Assembly: GCA_018340375.1 (NCBI GenBank)
Contig: JAFFJZ010000052.1
Location: 1,364,001-1,428,000 of the forward strand
Length of the DNA: 64,000 nucleotides
Source: Gonatopus flavifemur
Lineage: Eukaryota; Arthropoda; Insecta; Hymenoptera; Dryinidae
Reading direction: 5' to 3'
Shown in pieces: positions 44,354-56,746 of this stretch. The notes below the pieces were generated by a model. It had not been told where the DNA came from. It made no database searches and saw nothing but the letters and a program-made list of their open reading frames with translations. Position 1 is the stretch's first letter; every line of letters begins with the position of its first letter. The position numbers and the translations under genes were made by a program.

Positions 44354-46424
44354 TACAGGGTGTCCCATTATAATCTGTCACTTAGAATATCTCGAAAACG
44401 AATAGATTCAGAAGAAGATGTTCCAGGGGAAAAATGTAAGAATCTGAGGGGGACATCCGATGGTGAACTTGGCTTTGACCTCAGATCCCACTTTTGAGGT
44501 CATTCTGAGGTCAACTCATGTTTTTTAAATGAAATCTCCTATTTTTTACTACCGGTTTAGATTTTACGCTGAAAACCAAGGCACTTTTCTCGAAAACGTT
44601 CTTTTGAAATCCCCATAGATGGCGCTCTAATTGATGAGGAAATGAGAATTCTCAAACCCTCGGATTGTATTCTGTCTAACATGATCCTCAACTCTTGAGT
44701 GTTTCTCATCTCCCGGAAATTGCCCTCGGCATCACCGTTACCCAATGTGCACCACGAGGAGGTTGAGCGATCGGACTTCACACATGATTGTGGCCCTGAA
44801 AAGGGCCGATTGTCTGGAATGGAGGTGTATCTTCGGGACGCATGAGGCATTCAGGAGATGTTCAAAATGAGCACCGTTTTGCCTTTGACAAAGCGCAATT
44901 CTTTTATGGAAGTTTTCTAGAGTTGCTCGCAACGTAGCCGGTGTTATTGCTGTGCATGCTCTTCTTATTCGATCTTCCATGTCATCGCGTGTTGTTGGAG
45001 GCTCACGTGATACAACATTTTTTATGTAACCTCACAAGAAAAAATCAGGCGACGTAAGATCTGGCGACCTAGGTGGCCATCGCACAGGGCCTCCACGGCC
45101 AATCCACCTTCTGGGAAACTTCTCGTCCAGAAATGTTCGAATTATTCGCATGTAATGAGGAGGTGCTCCATCCTGTTGGAAACACATCCTTGATCTCACG
45201 TCAAGACTTACGTCTCCCATAAGAGCAGGGAGTGCAAAATGCAGAAAACGGAGATACTTCGCGTCAGTCAGGTTTCCTTGAAAAAAATACGGCCCTATGA
45301 TCCTGGAATCCACAATTCCGCACCAAACGTTCACACTCCAACGGTGTTGATGATTAATTGTACGGACCGAGTGAGGGTTCTGAGCACTCCAATGATGGCA
45401 ATTGTGCCTATTGAGAATTCCAACATTGTGAAATATTGCCTCATCAGAGAACATAACGTGATGAGAGAAAGTAGGATCTTCTTCAATCTTCCGTTGGGCC
45501 CACGTGCAGAAGTTCAATCTTATTATGAAATCCTCAGCTGTGACAGATTGCACCAAAATGATATGGTACGGATGATGATCCGACGATTTCAAGATACGCT
45601 GAGCTGTGGATCGAGGAATCCCGGTCATTCCCTCAATATCCCGAAGACTGATATGGGGATCAATATAAAATAATGCCAGCACAGCCAGCGATCTCACATC
45701 AGGATCATTCTCATCCGCATAAACTTTCTTGTTCCTCTGTCGCTTGAGGAGACCTTGACGAGCACGTTGTTCAAGAAATCGGATCGTAATGCGGTTTGGA
45801 CACCTCCGATCCGGAAAACGACGTTGAAATGTTCTCACAGCTTCAACCTAATTTCCCCGCGCTTCACCAAGACACAACAAAACGTCAAGAATATCGTTTG
45901 GCGTGTAATCAGACATGATATTTAGAAATGTGTTTCCTCCAAATGATAACACAGAACTGAGCAGTTTGGGAATGCTTAATTCCTAAGGTATTCACACGTG
46001 AATCAAAACAATAACAATTTCCAAGAACAAAACCAAAACAAAACACAACCGACGGCAATTTCCGGGAGATGAGGAACACTCAAGAGTTGAGCATTATGTT
46101 AGACAGAATACAATCCGAGGGTTTGAGAATTATCATTTCCTCATCAATTAGAGCGCCATCTATGGGGATTTCGAAAAAACGTTTGAGGGGAAAGTTCCTT
46201 GGTTTTCAGCCTAGAATCTCAACCGGTAGTAAAGAATAGGGGATTCCATTCAAAAAACATGAGTTGACCTCAGAATGACCTTGAAAGTAGGATCTGAGGT
46301 CAAAGCCAAGTTCACCATCGGATGTCCCCCTCAGATTCTCACATTTTTCTCCCGGAACATGTTCTTCTGAATCTATTCGGTTTCGAGATATTCTTAGTGC
46401 CAGATTCAAACGGGACACCCTGTA
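44354..46424 (-). mobile_element. full-length DD41D element, dead transposase
   Basis: 2,071 bp with ~370-bp TIRs starting TACAGGGTGTCCCATTATAA on the left and TACAGGGTGTCCCGTTTGAA inward from the right. Single TA dinucleotides separate it from the foldback on the left and the next element on the right. It is closely related to the truncated inverted copy at 58,999-60,292. It carries the conserved subterminal block near 44,745. Confidence 0.93.
44843..45916 (-). pseudogene. DD41D transposase, two nonsense codons and stop loss
   Basis: The start ATG at 45,914-45,916 gives MSDYTPNDILDVLLCLGEAR. TAG follows at 45,848-45,850. The frame is then open through RRFPDRRCPNRITIR, HISLRDIEGMTGIPRSTAQR, Asp in MFSDEAIF, Asp in QQDGAPPHYM and RSPDLTSPDFFL, where Trp of FFLW is TGA (45,032-45,034). 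The C-terminus matches GAHFEHLLNA, but the terminal TAA seen in the sister copy is TCA at 44,843-44,845, extending the frame to about 44,738. The triad is intact with 41-residue spacing. Confidence 0.88.
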
Positions 46425-46426
46425 TA

Positions 46427-48263
46427 TACAGGGTGAGCCATTCGAAGTGATATATTCAATTATCTCGGAAACTAGTGGGGATGCAAAGAAATGTTCCAAA
46501 TAAAAAGTTTAGGGTTCCAAGGGGGAAGTATGGAGCTGACCTTACAAATCCCTCAGAGGTCATTTTGAATGTCATTCAGGGGTCAAGATGGTTTTTCCGG
46601 ATGGGACCCCCATTTTTTTATCACGGCATGGGAAAGCTGCTTTCAAACCCTTTACGAAACACTGGTCATGGGCACCTTTTCACCCATTGGCGTGCAAGGT
46701 ATGGACCGTCGGAATTATTGATGAACTACTCTTAGCGCTACCCAGGAACAACGACGTGGACGTGGGAGTTCTCTGTTCCCTACGGAGTGCTTGATCATCG
46801 TGAGTTCCCTTGCCTCTCACATGAGAGGTGCTTGATTCTGTTACAATAATTGCTCGAAGTGACCTCCCTCTGCCTGGATACATAATCCTGGCATGTTGAC
46901 ACAAACAGTGCGGATGCGATCGATCATGTCGTCCCTCATGTACAGAAAAACTTCCAAATTCTTCTGGTAAATCTACAGAGAAATTTCTCACAGTGTAACT
47001 CTCTCCGGTGAATCCTGTGGAAGCTCGGAGGGTTTTTGTATCCGTTCGAATGTGCATCCTAATCGACGTGATGTGGTATGGGCAATACACTGAATGTTCC
47101 CAGCAACCTTTCAACAATTTTTGAGAGTCGATACTCATTGATAATCCTCATTGAATCAAATGGAATAATTATCCCGATTTGAAACGCAATGATCGTAATA
47201 AATCGTAGACATTACTTGCCAACCATAATAAGCAGAGACGCAGTATTCCCGTTTGTTTATTTTTACGTTCCTTGTTCCAATGAAATAAACCCTAATCTGC
47301 ATTGAAATCAGTCCCGATCTTCGGAGAAAAGCGATGAACAAGAATACATAAACAAACCGAAACATCGAATGTCTGTTTATTATGGTTGCTTATGTGGGTG
47401 ATTACGGGAATATGTGATCATCAAAACACTGGTTCTAAACTGAGACCATCACAATCGTTCTTCTCCTTCGCATATTCAATCATCTACATTTATCAATTCA
47501 TTCCATTCGATTCAATCGAAGAAATGAATCACTATCGAATCTCTGGAATTATTGATATGATGCTTGTGATTGGCTAATGTCACAATAATCACAACGAAGC
47601 TGCAAGAGTTTACCGGGATCGGTATCTCGATCGCCGCATCGCACATCCCACGACCATCCGTCGACCCGAATTGAGGGCTCGACGGGGAGTATTGCAGCGA
47701 GATCTGAGACAACACCGGTACGATGAGAATGATATCCGTGCGCTCACCATATTGAGACGTATCCACCAGGACCCTCATGTCAGTAGCAGATCGTTGGCAC
47801 GAATAACTGGTATGCCCCGGACTACTGTTCTGAGAATCTTGAAGCATGTCGGATATCGACCATACCACATTACGTTAACTCAAGCTCTCACTCCAAACGA
47901 CATGAGACTTCGAATTAGATTCTGCAACTGGGCACGAGCAAGGCTGGTTGACGATCCTCAATTCTTCGACTATGTAATGTTCTCCGACGAAGCATCTTTC
48001 CAGAGCACTGGGCATTTGAATAGACACAACTCTCATTACTGGTCGGATGTTAATCCACATTGGTATCGAGCAATTGACAACCAACATCGTTGGAGCGTAA
48101 ATGTGTGGTGCGGGATCGTCAATGGCTATTCAGTCGGTCCACATTCTTCCAACGGCCTCATGTTTCTAGAATTTCTGGCGGATCATTCACCAGGCTTGCT
48201 TGAGGATCTGGATTTACAAACAAGGCAGAGGATGTGGGTCCAACTAGATGGAGCGCCACCCCA
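46427..48263 (+). mobile_element. DD41D element, left part (split by a 10.4-kb insertion)
   Basis: Left TIR TACAGGGTGAGCCATTCGAA at 46,427 after a shared TA. The leader (about 46,790-46,960) contains an antisense copy of the element's own 3' end: complements of GATCGATCGCATCCGCACTG and GTATCCAGGCAGAGGGAGGT. The coding part runs to 48,263 and continues at 58,655. Confidence 0.88.
47524..48263 (+). pseudogene. DD41D transposase, N-terminal two-thirds
   Basis: Starts MNHYRISGIIDMMLVIG, then TAA at 47,575-47,577. The frame reopens NEAARVYRDRYLDRR, HVSSRSLARITGMPRTTVLR, MFSDEASF (first Asp), HYWSDVNPHWYRAIDNQHRW, WCGI, and WVQLDGAPPH (second Asp), where it is cut exactly at the CACAGT insertion. 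The rest resumes as YALIVREYLDHYF at 58,659. Confidence 0.88.
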
Positions 48264-48430
48264 CACAGTGCCCCTGAATGGCACGGGAGTTTGACAAAAA
48301 TTTCGACAAAAACTGGTTGGATATCCCTCCTCACCATCCCCAAAATAGTCGGAAAACATGAAAACCAAAATCATTTTCGTTTTTTTTCGTTAGAACACAC
48401 CAATTTTGTGCTTTTTCGCCTTTTACTAGA

Positions 48431-48491
48431 AAGTGAAGTGCGTGTGTAAATGTGCGTGCGCGTGCGCCTCTGTGTGTGTGTGTGTGTGTGA
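48431..48491 (+). repeat. GT-rich microsatellite in the left arm
   Basis: GTGTGTAAATGTGCGTGCGC then (TG)n. The mirrored right arm has (CA)n at 58,411-58,461, so the microsatellite is part of the element rather than a chance neighbour. Confidence 0.85.
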
Positions 48492-49835
48492 ATGAATTGA
48501 ATTCTCAAATCTTCAATATTGTTCAATGAGGTAAATACTAGAAGGAATGATTTGAATATTCCATTTCATGAACTACTGCATCGCAAAATACATCCGTAAA
48601 TCACAAAAAATTCTACACAGAAAAATCAGTCTCCTCATGGGAACTATATTATGGTGTCCATAACCTTATGGTATTGACCCGTATATAACACAAAGTAAAT
48701 GAATGTCGCAGCTATGCCGGTATAGGTGTAGCAACGATACTGTGGTTAGAAACGCGGCGTAGTTTCGTTGTCATAACGATTCACATCATTGTCATGATAC
48801 TGGAGTTCATTGATAATCCTATATTGTAACGGAACGAATGTGTCATAGACATTCATACAGTTACAACACCGCGCGATGGTGAAAGAACATAAAATAATTT
48901 CCAAAGGGAAAATGAATGATTGAATTATAAAGAGATGAAGACGTGTTCACATGCCTTCGATGAAAATAATGTATACACGCGAAGTATAGAGAGTAGACTA
49001 GCGAACGAAAATTCGTCGAGCGAACGCGTCATGAAAAAATGTCAACATCGTCGGCACACGAACGATGTATGTATTCCGGTAACTAACATATAAGCGATGA
49101 CATAATAGCGTTCGATCGACGAAAAACGTGGAAAGAGAATAGAGAATCACATGCGAGTGCACCAGACAAAATTCTAAGAAAGAATTAAAGACCGCGTCGA
49201 AATAAAAACAATTATTAAAGATTTCTTGCACCTCTACAGCAAAGTCTCGGAATGTAAGATCATTCAAATTTGACAAACAATCGATCCATAATCGATATAT
49301 AATATTATACATAAATAACCAATGATAAGATACCTCGCGCGTTGTCAAATTATTCGATAACTCGATAACAAAGCTTATAAACAAAACCGACAGATGCTGT
49401 AGTCGCATGTGATTCAAAATAAACATTTCACAATATAAATATAGGTAAAAATCAATGTGAAATTGAATTTGAGAATATCTTTTCGATTATTAAGCAAAGT
49501 CACATACACACTCTCGTGAACGAGAATTCAAATAAAAGGTTTACCTCACAGATTCTTTTCAGCTGAATCCCCTCGACTTCTTCTCATTGCGAGCGGAACG
49601 TAGAGGTGGATTCATTGCAAATCAAAGTTATATACGCATACCTGAGGGACAGTCACCGTACTCATTGCAAGTTACGTATACTGCTTTCTTACGTGTGTAA
49701 TTCAGAGATTTTCTCGAGTTCAATCTCAATTTATGTACGAACAATTAGGATTGATAAATTATTTGTGAATTTCCCTTTGATTATAGATTCGGAGTCAAAG
49801 GGAGATACATAAGGAGGAAGGAGAAATATTATATA

Positions 49836-51121
49836 TTAGGTGTACAAATAAGTTTCCGCGGTTTTTTATAAAAAATTAGGAATTTATTGTAAAGGAAAAG
49901 TACATTACGTTTTATTCGAAGTATTTTCCATCATTTGCCACTACTTTTCCCCACCTTTCTGGCAACATTCGGATACCCCGTCGAAAAAACTCTTCATCTT
50001 TTGACGCTATCCACAAATCTACCCAATTTTTGGTGTCTTCATATGATGTGAAGCGCTGCTCAGACAGACCATGTGCCATCGACCGGAACAGGTGATAATC
50101 AGAAGGGGCTAAGTCTGGTGAATACGGCGGGTGGGGTAAAACTTCCCAGTTGAGTGTTTCCAAGTATGCTTTTACCAGCGCCGCAACATGTGGACGAGCA
50201 TTATCGTGTAAAAGAATAATTTTGTCGTGTCTGGAGTAGTAATGGGCGCGTTTTTCCTTAAGTGCCCGACTCAATCTCATCAATTGTGTTCGGTAGAGAG
50301 CTCCAGTAATGGTTTCGCTTGGTTTCAGCAATTCATAATACACGACACCAAGCTGATCCCACAAAATACACAGCATGAGTTTTTTTCCATGAATATTCGG
50401 CTTAGCTGTCGATGTTGATGGTTCGCCGGGCTTAACCCATGACTTTCTCTTCTTTGGATTATCGTAGTGAATCCATTTTTCGTCACCAGTGACTATACGA
50501 TGCAAAAAACTCTTTTTTTTATTCCTGGCAAGCAGCATTTCACTCATGCATAATCGGCGTTCAACGTCTCTCGGCTTTAGTTCATATGGAACCCAATTTC
50601 CTTGTTTTTGAATCATTCCTAACGATTTTAAACGATGTGAAATTGCTTGTTGAGTCACTTCTAGAGTAAGTGCAAGTTCTTTTCGCGTTTGGGACGAATC
50701 TTCCTCCAATAGTACTTCTAATTCCATGTCTTCGTACACTTTCGGCCTTCCACTGCGTTCTTTGTCTTTAACGTCAAACTCACCGTTCTTAAACTTTTGA
50801 AACCATTCCTGACAACTTCTCTCACTTAAAGCAGCTTCACCATATGCTTCTAGAAGCAATCGATGCGCCTCAGCTGCAGATTTTTTCACATTAAAGAAGT
50901 AAATCAAAAGTTCCCGCAAATGATGCTTATTCGGAATAAAACTTGACATTTTTGCACGAAAAAAATTATGTGATGCTGATACGGAATCACTAGTACTTTA
51001 AGGTTATGGTGTTGCCAGATGACCAAACTTGGGATATTACGTTTTACACCTGACAATTTCTCCATAACCTTCTGGTGGGGCCATCTTTTGACAAACCGCG
51101 GAAACTTATTTGTACACCTAA
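49836..51121 (-). mobile_element. complete mauritiana-type mariner
   Basis: 1,286 bp, the canonical length of Mos1-like mariners (family knowledge). Termini TTAGGTGTACAAATAAGTTT continue to CCGCGGTTT, mirrored exactly at the right, with TA on both sides (49,834-49,835 and 51,122-51,123). It is inserted in the LTR/leader of the Gypsy-type element. Perfect outer TIRs and an intact ORF imply recent arrival. Confidence 0.95.
49912..50949 (-). CDS. mariner (Mos1-like) transposase, intact
   Basis: 345 residues beginning MSSFIPNKHHLRELLIYFFN. Two N-terminal helix-turn-helix motifs (AAEAHRLLLEAYGEAALSER; SQTRKELALTLEVTQQAISH) bind the TIRs. The linker has WVPYEL. The catalytic domain has Asp156 (TGDEKW), Asp249 (LLHDNARPH) and Asp284 (YSPDLAPSDYHLF), DD34D spacing. 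These are the positions known for Mos1. It ends PERWGKVVANDGKYFE. No stop or catalytic loss is visible, and start and stop sit normally within the TIRs (the stop is 76 bp from the left end). HDNARPH has Arg where HDNAPSH is common, so activity is not certain. Confidence 0.95.
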   Translation of the reverse strand: MSSFIPNKHHLRELLIYFFNVKKSAAEAHRLLLEAYGEAALSERSCQEWFQKFKNGEFDVKDKERSGRPKVYEDMELEVLLEEDSSQTRKELALTLEVTQQAISHRLKSLGMIQKQGNWVPYELKPRDVERRLCMSEMLLARNKKKSFLHRIVTGDEKWIHYDNPKKRKSWVKPGEPSTSTAKPNIHGKKLMLCILWDQLGVVYYELLKPSETITGALYRTQLMRLSRALKEKRAHYYSRHDKIILLHDNARPHVAALVKAYLETLNWEVLPHPPYSPDLAPSDYHLFRSMAHGLSEQRFTSYEDTKNWVDLWIASKDEEFFRRGIRMLPERWGKVVANDGKYFE

Positions 51122-51581
51122 TAACACAAGACTTTTATAGCTATTGAATAAACTCTTCCTCCGATATTACATAGGCTTTGTTCATTTCAATTAACCTAAG
51201 AAAGGTTCCATATCCCTCTCGATCGTTAAATTATGAGTCATTGAGATTTTCTTCGGGGTGTAACCCGTCATACGGAGTTCTTTCGTTAACGAGAGGAACC
51301 ATCTTAGAGAATATAGAGAGGAAGCGGCGCATAGTCCCTTGAGGTAAGATACCGAAAAGTCCATTCTAAAGATCAATGAGTATCTTCACAGCAAATCAAT
51401 TATTATCAAAGAAAACATTCCAAATTCGCGCTCGAACAAGGATTGAAGTTTCCTCTCTATATCAAAATTGACGTGAGCAAATAGTTCGAGAAACTATCGC
51501 ATAGTAATCAAAGAAATTAGAGACGGAAGATATTCAATCAAGCATTGTAAAACAATTGCGTAAAGAGGGGATAGTTCAAGA
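51122..51581 (+). other. Gypsy leader sequence
   Basis: Between the mariner and gag. A short inverted stretch and AT-rich leader; no primer-binding site could be assigned with confidence. Confidence 0.4.
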
Positions 51582-53019
51582 ATGTATTTAAGAGGAGGTG
51601 AAGAGACTGACACGAATGCAAATAGAGCGAATAAAGATGAAGAAGCAGAAGTGAGAGAAGAAATAGAGACATATACACACATAGATAGACAATTTCTATT
51701 AGAAAGGAATATTACGATGGGTAGAGGGAAAAGCTTACGAAAAGAGATCGAAGAGTCTTCTCAGGAAGAAGAAGAAGAAGGAGAGGATGATGACGAAGAA
51801 CGAACAACTGGTGAAAGAGAGGGAGAGGAAGAGGATGATCTTGTTACATTGGTGAAAAGGATGAAGGCTAATCACCAACAATTCTTCCAAGAGACGGAAA
51901 AAACAAGAGGAGAAATTCAGGAGGTGAGACAGCAAACGAGACAACAGAGACAGGCTCTAATAGCAACAGCACAGAGAGTCGATGAAAATGACGAGGACTG
52001 CAGAGAAAGAAGCAGAGAAATGCAGGAAGGATGGAGGAAATCATTGGAAACAGAGATAAGAGGAGTGGACGATTTCATTGATTTGACTGCTGCAGAAGTG
52101 CAAACCTCATGCACCCGAGGAAAAGAAAGAAAATACAATGCATTAAAAGAAGCGATCCAACAAGGCTGGATGTAATAAACAGCCTGGTAGACGTGCAGAA
52201 GAAACAGCATGAAGAAATGATCAACGGATACAAAGAATGGAAGAAACAATCGGGAGGATGGAAGGAAGAAGAACGAGTCATGTAACAGTAGGAGACCAGT
52301 CAATAATGATAAGGGCTAGTGAACTGCAGAAGGATCCACCGACTTTCTCAGGACACACATGGGAAAACCCCATGGAATTCTTAAGTGAGGTAGAGGAATA
52401 CCGGGAAGCTCTCGATGTGCAACAGCACGAATTGAAATACGTGCTAACGAAATGTTTCAAAGATAGTGCGAAAGAATGGTGGAAGTGCATACGTAGGAGT
52501 TTCACTACATTCGAAGAATTCAAAAAAGAATTCGCAGCAGAATACTGGAATGAAGAAGCACAACATAGGCTGTGGACAAGATTAAGGAGTGGGTTCTGGG
52601 ATAATAATAAAAGAGTTTCCAGAACAGATTATGCCAGAAAATTGTATAACCAAGCAAAAGATTCAGAACCACCACCATCGGAAGCTGAAATTATTCGATA
52701 TCTCCGGATGCATTTTGGAGAAGAGATGAAAAATACAATGGTAACGAGGGGAATTTTAACCCTTCGGGAAATGTCAAACATCCTGAGAGGTCACGACAGG
52801 ATGAATCCAGCAAACAGTACATCGCGAGCCACGACAACAACGAATTATCAGGGGAGAAAAACAAATGGCCCAGTGAACGCGCAGAGAAGAAACTTCGAAA
52901 CAAACACCAGAAATGGAATAACGCAGGTGAATAGAAATTCGTCGTATGAAAGGGAATATGCAAGAAAGGATAATGTCCGACAACCAGGAAACGGAAATAC
53001 TTCGAGGGGAAGAAATTAG
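51582..53019 (+). pseudogene. Gypsy-type gag
   Basis: The first frame (51,582-52,175) is a very acidic coiled-coil region: EESSQEEEEEGEDDDEERTT, EVRQQTRQQRQALIATAQRV. It reads through a frame change (about 52,170) into DVINSLVDVQKKQHEEMING, then changes again to the core Gag frame (52,237-53,019) with PPTFSGHTWENPMEFLSEVE, AKEWWKCIRRSFTTFEEFKK and SEAEIIRYLRMHFGEEM. The C-terminus is Asn/Arg-rich without a CCHC knuckle (NYQGRKTNGPVNAQRRNFET). Lack of a zinc finger may be genuine for the lineage or lost. Confidence 0.75.
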
Positions 53020-53261
53020 GGCGGTAGGCCACCACCACGGATAAATATGATGAAAATTGAGGAGAATGCCTGTTCTCTGGAAGAGCAATTGGGAAACTTG
53101 AAGGTGTTGTGGAGAGGACGGAAGAAGACTGGAGAAGTTACAACCAACGATCATCAAGATTCACAACACCAACTATAAACCGTCCATATGTGAGTATAAA
53201 CCAAGTCTTTGAGGATCCAAAAAAGTTTTTGTGAGAAGAAAAGAAAATAGAAGAACCGGAG

Positions 53262-56200
53262 ATGGGAAAATGTCCGGTAATTTCGATAAAAATGGAAGGA
53301 GTAGGAACGCGAGCATTGATTGATACGGGGAGTCAGATAACAGTGATATCAGAACAATTTTATGGAACACATGAGAACGTATTTCAAAATTGTCAGATTC
53401 TTCCGGTTGCAAACCTTGAAATAAAAGGAGCCGTGGGAGGTTCCAGGAAAAGGGTAAAACAACAAATACTAGTTAATGTAAAGATCAAAACACTAGAAGT
53501 GCAACATTCATTCCTAATAATACCAGGATTAAACAGAGAATGCATAATGGGGATAGGTATATTAAAAAAGCTTAAAGCAAAATTGAATGTAGCAGAAGAG
53601 AGTATGAAAATCGAAAAGGGAGAACAAAAAGTACAGCTCGGGACTTACGAGTATACGAAACCCGATGCTCATGAAATAGAACGAATGTATGAGGAGAGAA
53701 GAAGGGAAAGTAAGCGAACAGGTGAAGGGGTAGGAAAGGGAAAGATACATGAATTAAAGGAAGGAGTACGAATAAGAGCAATTGGAAACGAAGAAAATGG
53801 CAAAGAAGAATTGAAAATTGATATTAAGGAAATTCAAAATGAAGTTATAGAAAGAAATGAAATGAATGACGAGACAAAAAGACTTTTCGTATCAACAGCG
53901 ATGGATAATAGCGAGATTTTCGAAAGGAGAACAGGGAAACTCAAAATACATGGACACGAGTATCATGTGGTAAATTCGAAACCGTTTTTCGCAAAAACGT
54001 ATCCAATTCCAATGGTGAAGAAAGAAAAAGTAGCAAAAGAGATGAATAAAATGTTAAGAGAAGGAATAATACGAAGGTCGGATAGCCCGTGGATGAATCC
54101 ATTAGTGGTAGTTACAAAAAACAACGGGAAGATAAGAATATGTCTCGACGCGAGACAGTTGAACCAAGTGATTGAGAATGAAAGGGAATGCTCAGTAAGT
54201 GTAGACGAAGTGTTCCAGAAATGTGACAAAACTGGAATTATGAGTACGTTAGACTCAACAAACAGCTATTGGCAGGTCCCACTGCATCCAGAGTCAAGGG
54301 AGTATACAGCTTTTTTGTGTGAAGGAAAATTTTATGAATTTTCAAGGGTCACATTTGGAACAAAAACGAGCAGTGCAGCGTTAATAAGGGGACTTGAAAA
54401 AGTAATGAACGGATTAAAACTTGGTCGATGACATACTAGTCATATCAAAAGATGAAAAACAACATATAGAACATTTAAATATACTATTCAAAAGAATAAG
54501 AGAATGTGGGATGACGATGAACTTTGAAAAATCAAAATTTTTTTGAGAGGAAGTGAAATTTTTGGGTCCCATTTCAACGACGCGAGGAATAAAAGTCAAT
54601 CCAGAGAAAGTAGAAGCAATTCATAAATTTCCGGCTCCAAAGAACGTGAAACAATTGAGAGGATTTCTGGGTTGAATTAACTTCTACTCAAAATTTACAA
54701 CAGAGCATGCAAGAGAGACTGTACCACTTCTGAAACTATTAATGAAAGGAACGCGATGGAAATGGACGCAGAATGAGGAAGAAGCATTCAGGAGGATTAA
54801 AAAATTATTTTGCGAGAATATGATTTTACAAATACCCGAGAAGGATGAACCATATATATTGCAAACAGATGCGAGTGATTATGCGATAGCGAGCATGTGA
54901 GCACAGGAAACAGAACAAGGAATCAAAATAGTAGTATTTGCAAGCAGGACACTGAAAGCAGCGGAGTTGAATTATCTTACAACGGAAAAAGAATTGTTGG
55001 CGATGGTATGGTCGATGCAAAAATTTAGATCATACCTCATAGGATCAAAGATAAAAGTTGTGACGGATCACAAAGCGATAACTTCTCTGAAGACTTCGAA
55101 ATTTATGAATTATAGATTGACGCGTTGGAGATTATACTTGCAAGACTACGACATCGAGGAGATAGAACATTGCCCAGGGAAGAAGAACGTCATAGCAGAT
55201 GTATTGAGTAGAAATCCGGTAGAAGATGAGAATAGCAATCAGCGTAACAAAGAAATCAATTTAAATTCATGCTTAGCGAAAGAAGTATCAGAAGAAATGA
55301 GAGAAGCGTTTGAAAAATGGGCTCAATCACAAAAAGAAGATGAGCGACTCATAGAATTGAGAAGAATAGCGGAAAATGAAGGGAAGAAGAATTGGTATAG
55401 AATAATTGATGATATATTAGTGGAACTGAATAAGAAACGAGAAATCAAGATCATGTTGCCAGAGAAGATAGTGGAAAAATTAGTGATAGAATGTCATGAG
55501 GTTTATGGTCACATTGGGGCTAAGAAATGCTTCAGAATGATAGACGGAGATTTTTCATATCCGAAATTATATCATCACGTTAGAAAAATATTATCATATT
55601 GTGATTCATGCCAAAGGAACAAGGTACCCAATAGATATTCATATGCACCCATGCAAAATATAACACCAAAGAAACCACATAAATTGGTCTCAATAGATCT
55701 TTTTGGACCACTACCAACAGCAAAGGGGCGCATGAAATATATATTGGTCACAATAGATGCATTTTCAAAGTTTGTAAATTCATATCCGGTTAGAACACAA
55801 ACAACAGCCATAGTCATAAAAAAAGGAGGGAACATTATATTCCAACGTATGGAAAACCGAAAAAGATTCAATGTGACCATGGAACTCAGTTCACGAAAAA
55901 AAATGGGAAGAATTTTCACACAAAAATGCAATACAATTAGTAATGTCATCAATAAGACACCCGCAAGGAAATACTGTAGAAAGAGTCAATAGGGAGTTGG
56001 GACGTTCTTTCCGCACATTTGTGGGTAAGGAACACACATCATGGCTCAACTACGTAAAAATAATTGAGAATATCATTAATGAAACACATCACGAAACAAC
56101 AGAATATACTCCACGAGAGTTACAACTAGGAGAAAAACCACAAAGAATGTGGGAGAAATGGCTCAACTATAAAAAAGATGACAAAGAGATAGATTATGAA

Positions 56201-56500
56201 ACGAAGATCATGTTAGCGGAGGATAGAATAGAAAGAAGAGGAAAGCTAATGAAAGGAAAACATGATGAAAAACATGAAATGACAGCTTTTAGGGAAAATG
56301 ATCTAGTATTATTGGAAGCCAACAATATCTCAGATGCGTATGAAAAGCAAATTGCAAAATTTTTCGCGATATACGAAGGACCATATGGAATTGAGAAAAA
56401 AGTAGCGGAAGATACATATATATTAGAAGATATTGAAACTAGAAGAGAAAGGGGTGAATTCCATACGCAATTGTTGAAATTATATGAAAACAAAATGTGA
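53262..56500 (+). pseudogene. Gypsy-type pol: protease, RT, RNase H, integrase
   Basis: Protease ALIDTGSQITVIS (53,311). RT has IIRRSDSPWMNPLVVVTKNN, IRICLDARQLNQVIENE, LDSTNSYWQVPLHPESREYT and YEFSRVTFG. A deletion with frameshift at about 54,415 removes the residues before VDDILVISKDE. TGA codons interrupt at 54,544, 54,674 and 54,898. RNase H reads LQTDASDYAIASM, then LNYLTTEKELLAMVWSMQKF and VTDHKAITSL. Integrase has HEVYGHIGAKKC...CDSCQ (zinc site), SIDLFGPLPTAKGRMKY, CDHGTQF (in another frame) and SSIRHPQGNTVERVNRELGR. It ends FHTQLLKLYENKM at 56,500. Confidence 0.83.
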
Positions 56501-56746
56501 ATAGAATGATTAGAATAATAAGCACGAAGAACGAGTAGAAATAAGTTTACATTGAGGAACACAAACGGTTGACTCGCTCTCATCAAGACAAAAGAAGACA
56601 TCAAGAGAAATCATAGAAGAAATCAAAAGAATCATCACATGACACCGAAATTCAAGGGCCAAAGGTGAAAAATTGGAGACCAGGAATCAGTTAGCAACGA
56701 GAAATCGGAGCGGACACACCAACACTCACAGTGAAAAACAGGGAGG

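Noticed and set aside
51735..52523. Long minus-strand frames opposite gag
   Set aside because: Shadows of the purine-rich + strand coding sequence; Ser/Phe/Leu-rich with no domain.
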